Positions 29,186-32,769 of a stretch of DNA of 32,769 bases are shown one piece after another. A program made the translations under genes and the position numbers. The notes beneath the pieces are model-generated. The model saw nothing but the letters and a program-made list of their open reading frames with translations, was not told the origin of the DNA and searched no databases. Source of the DNA: Bacteroidota bacterium (GTDB lineage Bacteria; Bacteroidota; Bacteroidia; Chitinophagales; Saprospiraceae). The stretch is taken from contig CAUJDW010000121.1 of the NCBI GenBank assembly GCA_963169455.1, positions 1-32,769 of the forward strand, written 5' to 3'. Position 1 is the stretch's first letter; the number at the start of each line of letters is the position of its first letter.

Positions 29186-31054
29186 TCACCGGTTTACCAC
29201 AAGCCTTCTGCTCTGAACCCCCAAAGCCGTCTGCACCCGGAGCAGGTACGCGCCATCCGGCAGCCCGTCCAGCCCGATGTCCAGCCGGTGGTGGCCGGCG
29301 GGCAGTTGGCCGAAGGCCTGTTGCCGGAGCAGGCGCCCCTGCGGGCCAAAAAGCTGCAGGGCCACTTCAGTTGCCTCCTTTAGCTCGATATCGATCTGGC
29401 TAACCCCCTTGCCAGGGTTGGGCGAAGGAAGCCCCACAGCAAATTTGTCCGTAACGGTTTGTATCTCGGGCAAAGCGGTGACTTCGCCGCCAAGCGGGAA
29501 GAAAGCCGCGTAGATGTCGATGTTGCCATCGTTGGACCGCCCGTCGGCCCAGACGGGGATGGCGTAGCCGCTCGTGGACAGCACCTGGGTGTATTCGCCC
29601 ACTCCGAAGTTGCCGTTGGCGCTGCCGACCTGGGAGAAATCCGCGCCTTCGGCCGACACGGCAAAGGCGGGTTCGAAACTTTGGCCGCCATCTCTGGAAA
29701 AGGCCATATAGTACTTGGTCAGCAGATTGTTGGGATCCTCCCGCCGGTCGTACCAGCTGATGGCCAGCAGCCCCTTGCTGTTGACCGCCAGGCTGGGGAA
29801 AAATTGTTCGGAAGCGGCGATGCCGTCGTCATTAAGCACCTGTGGCGCCGACCAGCTCAGCCCGCCGTCTTCCGAGCGGCTGAAATAGATGTCCACGCCC
29901 GGCGTGAGCTCCGACTGGAAGCCATCGGCGGTCCAGGCGGCGTAGAGGCGGCCGTCAAAATCGCCTCCCGACTTGTCCACCCGCAGGTGGGGGCAGGGGT
30001 AAACCCGCGCGGAATCGACGCCCACCAGGTCGCAGGGGCCGCCGGCCCCGGGAGGAAAACAGGGCAGGTGCAGGGGGGAAATCTTTACAGGCGCGGAAAA
30101 GCTCTGGCCCCCGTCGGAAGAGTAGCAGTGATAGAGGCTGATCACCTGGTCCTGGATTTCCGCCCCGGCGAACAGGACATGTACCTTGCCCTGCCTGTCG
30201 ACGTCGATGCTGGCAAACTGGGAAAAAACGATGGCAGGAGGCGTCAGGTCAACCGCAGCGCCGAAGTTGCCGCTGCCGGGCTCCCGGGTTTTCACCAGGA
30301 TGTTGTATGTGGTGTCCGTAAGGTTGATCTCCACATAAGCAGCGTAGAGGTTGTCGCGGTAGGGAGAATCCGACAGGTCGGCAGCGATCCATTGCTTGTC
30401 GACGAAGCGGGAGTCCGGGTTTTCCAGGTCGGCAACCGTGCCAGAGTCGATCGGGGAGGCCTGCCTTTGCCAGGTGGCGCCCCCGTCGGTGGAAATTGCC
30501 CAGTGCAGCTGGATGCCGATGTTGAAGGTAATGTCAATGGTGAAAGTCAGCCAGGACAGGTAGGCGGCGCCTTCGGAATCGAAGGCCAGCACGGGGTCGC
30601 CGCCGCCGATGACCAGCGTCAGAGGCGGCAGGTCGGAAACGCCGTCGAATGTACTGGTTTGCCAGCTATGGCCGAAGTCTTTGGTATAGTAAACCGGAAA
30701 AGTAAGCGTGCTGAGGATCTGCTCGGGGTCGAGCCGCATGGCCGCTACGATGATGTTGTTGGTGTCGCGGGGGTTGATGGCGGCGTGGACTTCCGATTCC
30801 GGCGTCTCGGTGCCGCTGAGGTTGTGTTCCTCATTGCGGAAGCTCAGCACCTGGCCCTGGCCCTGCAGTGGCCATTGGGCCGGGCTCAGGCTGTGCAAAT
30901 ACGCCAGTGCTTCAGGCGTGGCCCGGATCTTTCTCTCCAGAACGGATTGCCCCTGCCCGAACAGCCATTGTTTGCTGAAGGTTTGGGCGGCCAAGAAGGC
31001 AGGCGCGCACATACAGCAAAGCCCCGCCACCATGGCCCATTTCATCATGTTCAT
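29186..31054 (-). CDS. Secreted BNR/sialidase-like protein with T9SS sorting domain
   Basis: The protein has 622 residues from ATG 31054 (MNMMKWAMVAGLCCMCAPAFLAAQ signal); a longer frame to 31240 has no signal logic. Several Asp-box-like repeats, S-x-D-x-G-x-x-W/F, are seen: STDGGATW, SSDGGQSF, SEDGGLSW and SRDGGQSF, in a beta-propeller of the sialidase/BNR type (residues about 100-530). The last 80 residues, from LPSPNPGKG through LPDGAYLLRVQT to RRLVVNR, are a type IX secretion C-terminal sorting domain. It should be exported to the cell surface or outside. The catalytic Arg triad of true sialidases is not convincing, so a glycan-binding or BNR-only role is as likely. Confidence 0.85.
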   Translation of the reverse strand: MNMMKWAMVAGLCCMCAPAFLAAQTFSKQWLFGQGQSVLERKIRATPEALAYLHSLSPAQWPLQGQGQVLSFRNEEHNLSGTETPESEVHAAINPRDTNNIIVAAMRLDPEQILSTLTFPVYYTKDFGHSWQTSTFDGVSDLPPLTLVIGGGDPVLAFDSEGAAYLSWLTFTIDITFNIGIQLHWAISTDGGATWQRQASPIDSGTVADLENPDSRFVDKQWIAADLSDSPYRDNLYAAYVEINLTDTTYNILVKTREPGSGNFGAAVDLTPPAIVFSQFASIDVDRQGKVHVLFAGAEIQDQVISLYHCYSSDGGQSFSAPVKISPLHLPCFPPGAGGPCDLVGVDSARVYPCPHLRVDKSGGDFDGRLYAAWTADGFQSELTPGVDIYFSRSEDGGLSWSAPQVLNDDGIAASEQFFPSLAVNSKGLLAISWYDRREDPNNLLTKYYMAFSRDGGQSFEPAFAVSAEGADFSQVGSANGNFGVGEYTQVLSTSGYAIPVWADGRSNDGNIDIYAAFFPLGGEVTALPEIQTVTDKFAVGLPSPNPGKGVSQIDIELKEATEVALQLFGPQGRLLRQQAFGQLPAGHHRLDIGLDGLPDGAYLLRVQTALGVQSRRLVVNR

Positions 31055-31336
31055 AAAAATGCCTTTTAATAGAATTGGAAAATGAGATTCGGCGGAGATA
31101 AGCAGAAAAATACGCCGGCGTAAAAACAGGGCCCGCCGAAGCGGACGGCCGGCTTGTTGCAGAAAGGCAGGCGTAAAGGTAAAAATAATTTTTAAAGATT
31201 TGATCTGAGGCCTTATTTGTATGGAAGAAAAACCATCCATGGCCGGGCCCTTTCGCCCGGCTACTTCTTAAGCCCTCACCGCCCGCCCATTTCCTCAAAA
31301 TTGATACCTTTACGCCACACTGATCAACACCCCTAC

Positions 31337-32017
31337 ATGAGCAACGTCAGGATTGAAGAAAGCTGGAAGGCCGTGCTGGAAGGCGAATTCGAACAAGCAT
31401 ATTTTCAGCAGATTGCTGCTTTTCTGCGCAGGGAAAAAGAGGCCGGCAAGATCATCTACCCGCCGGGATCCCTCATTTTCAACGCGTTCAATACCACGCC
31501 CTTCCAAAAAGTGAAAGCCGTTATCCTGGGGCAGGACCCCTACCACAACCCCGGCGAGGCCATGGGTTTGTGTTTTTCGGTGCCAAAAGGAGTGCGCATT
31601 CCGCCCTCCCTGCAAAACATCTACAAGGAGCTGAACGCCGACCTCGGCTTGCCCGTTCCCCGGCACGGCGACCTCACCCGATGGGCGGAGCATGGCGTGT
31701 TTCTCCTCAACGCCATGCTGACGGTAGAGCAAAACAAACCGGCCTCGCACCACAAAATCGGCTGGCAAAGCTTCACCGACGCCGTCATCCGGATATTGTC
31801 CCGGGAAAGGGAAGGGCTGGTGTTCATGCTGTGGGGCAACTTCGCCCGCCAGAAGCGGGTGCTGATCGACGGGGAAAGGCACCTCATTCTGGAAGCGGCG
31901 CACCCATCGCCGCTCGCCGGCGGCGCTTTCTCCGGCTGCCGCCACTTTTCCAAAGCCAATGAATACCTGAAGCAGCAGGGTAAGGAGCCGGTGGACTGGG
32001 GGCTGGAGCCGGGTTAG
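31337..32017 (+). CDS. ung: Uracil-DNA glycosylase, family 1
   Basis: The protein has 226 residues from ATG 31337; the frame upstream to 31217 lacks the UNG start pattern. It has GQDPYH (65-70, catalytic Asp67), FLLNAMLTVEQ, FMLWGNFAR and AAHPSPL (189-193, catalytic His189), all family 1 motifs. It removes uracil from DNA to start base excision repair. Length is normal. A TACCTTTA -7-like element lies at 31305-31312, 24 bases upstream. It is divergent from the sialidase-like gene. Confidence 0.97.
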   Translation: MSNVRIEESWKAVLEGEFEQAYFQQIAAFLRREKEAGKIIYPPGSLIFNAFNTTPFQKVKAVILGQDPYHNPGEAMGLCFSVPKGVRIPPSLQNIYKELNADLGLPVPRHGDLTRWAEHGVFLLNAMLTVEQNKPASHHKIGWQSFTDAVIRILSREREGLVFMLWGNFARQKRVLIDGERHLILEAAHPSPLAGGAFSGCRHFSKANEYLKQQGKEPVDWGLEPG

Positions 32018-32130
32018 TGCGGTGGGCAGAGCCTGAGGGGGTTCCTTGCCTTTACCTGCCTCCGCAGGCCATGGTTGCTATGGCGGGCGAAGGCCCGGCT
32101 GGCCCCGACAGTAGCCGAAAGAGGACGGGG

Positions 32131-32160
32131 CAGGTTTCAGGTTTCAGGGTTACAGGGTTT
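32131..32160. repeat. Degenerate CAGGTTT repeats
   Basis: Two CAGGTTT units followed by CAGGGTTACAGGGTTT are a degraded version of the 7-bp family at 14355 and 16721. They lie between ung and the methyltransferase, where no gene is seen. Confidence 0.55.
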
Positions 32161-32185
32161 GTCCAAGGCTCAGGCTATCCAGCCA

Positions 32186-32769
32186 TTATGCCGTTCGCCC
32201 CACGATATAACCAAGAGGTATCTCACCTTTGATCACTTCGAAATGTAAGATTTCCAGGCCTTGTTCCTGGAAAAATTCCTTAAACCCCTGCAGGCTCCAA
32301 CGGCGCCTCGCCCTGAAACCGGCCAGGCTCATCAGGAAGGAGATCATCCGGCTTTTCCAGCCTTCTCCATGGCAAAAGGTGGGGGCAATGAGCCGGCCGC
32401 CGGGGCGCAGCACCCGCCTGGCTTCACGCAAAGCGGTTTCCGGCTCTGCCAGCAGGTGCAGGACGTTGGAGATGAGTACGACGTCGAACACGCCACATGC
32501 GAAAGGCAACTGGTAGCTGTCAGCCACCTTGAACAGAATGTTGGCGCAGCCTGAACCCGCCTGTTTTTCCCGGGCCACCTGCACCATTTCTTCGGCAATG
32601 TCAACAGCAGTTATGCGTTGCACCTTTCCGCAAATGGCAAAGGACAGCAGGCCCGTGCCGGCGCCCACTTCCAGCAGGATGTCCTCCTGCTGCAGATCCC
32701 GCTCCAGGCGTTCAAGCATCAGGCTATAGGTTGGTTGCAGGTTGCGCATAATAAAGCGGTCGTAACGCC
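32186..32769 (-). CDS. Class I SAM-dependent methyltransferase, 5' end beyond window
   Basis: The minus-strand frame is open to the right edge. Upstream of an internal ATG at 32749 it still reads RYDRFI, typical of Bacteroidota ubiquinone/menaquinone-type methyltransferases. So the true start lies outside the window, and 194 residues are visible. LLEVGAGTGLLSF is the SAM-binding glycine motif, ITAVDIAEEM the acidic post-motif, and FDVVLISNVLHLLAEPETALREARRVLRPGGRL the motif II/III region. It has the general fold of methyltransferase type 11. The substrate is unknown. Confidence 0.9.
   Translation of the reverse strand, partial: RYDRFIMRNLQPTYSLMLERLERDLQQEDILLEVGAGTGLLSFAICGKVQRITAVDIAEEMVQVAREKQAGSGCANILFKVADSYQLPFACGVFDVVLISNVLHLLAEPETALREARRVLRPGGRLIAPTFCHGEGWKSRMISFLMSLAGFRARRRWSLQGFKEFFQEQGLEILHFEVIKGEIPLGYIVGRTA

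Noticed and set aside
29459-31069. 536-codon plus-strand frame
   Set aside because: It lies antisense to the sialidase-like gene, which has signal, Asp-box and sorting-domain evidence; the plus frame has none.

Overview
The window reads as a chromosome segment of a moderately GC-rich Bacteroidota bacterium, most likely a Saprospiraceae-type marine or activated-sludge organism. Supporting signs are the Bacteroidota -7 promoter element (TAnnTTTG) before many genes, lipoproteins with a lipobox but no Gram-negative type II secretion genes, a sialidase-like secreted protein ending in a type IX secretion sorting domain, a DUF4836-type lipoprotein, and short tandem intergenic repeats. Genus cannot be fixed from the sequence alone.

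Bases 1-563 are the exception. They carry the C-terminal part of a citrate synthase in a more GC-rich coding style, and are joined to the rest by 28 C followed directly by 14 G (573-614). I read this as a chimeric assembly or library junction, so the citrate synthase should not be assumed to belong to this organism.

615-5300 holds a large TIR / nSTAND1 / FGE-sulfatase protein whose last 43 codons look like the variable region of a diversity-generating retroelement (DGR). It is followed by a strong hairpin, a repeat-rich stretch with the remnant of a tyrosine recombinase broken by a small AT-ended insert, an orphan ribbon-helix-helix protein, and tRNA-Leu(UAA) and tRNA-Gly(GCC). The recombinase remnant beside tRNA-Leu suggests an old integration site.

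5484-14344 holds envelope and secreted proteins (DUF4836-like lipoprotein, DTG-type aspartic protease, two hypothetical exported proteins), a free-standing acyltransferase of the 2-oxoacid dehydrogenase E2 type, and a close-packed run of five genes. That run is a small membrane protein, a GNAT acetyltransferase, a lipoprotein, an L-2-amino-thiazoline-4-carboxylate hydrolase-like protein, and a TIR protein with two C-terminal BRCT domains. The last two overlap by ATGA. The TIR-BRCT-BRCT protein and its hydrolase-like partner are the best candidate here for an undescribed NAD-linked stress or defence module.

14651-32769 is mostly housekeeping and metabolism: pirin, AAC(3)-family acetyltransferase, isoprenylcysteine-methyltransferase-like protein, UbiA-like protein, M42 aminopeptidase, PyrE, NUDIX hydrolase, MiaA with an unusual C-terminal extension, dodecin, YdjC-type deacetylase, a sugar isomerase/epimerase, a CcoI/FixI-type copper ATPase with CRP/FNR-like upstream palindromes, the secreted sialidase-like protein, uracil-DNA glycosylase and a truncated methyltransferase. 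Gaps carry repeat families: a 7-bp CAGGTTN unit, an 8-bp CAATATRR unit, long inverted repeats and AAAATGTAAAA-ended elements. No reverse transcriptase, CRISPR array, rRNA or complete insertion sequence was seen.
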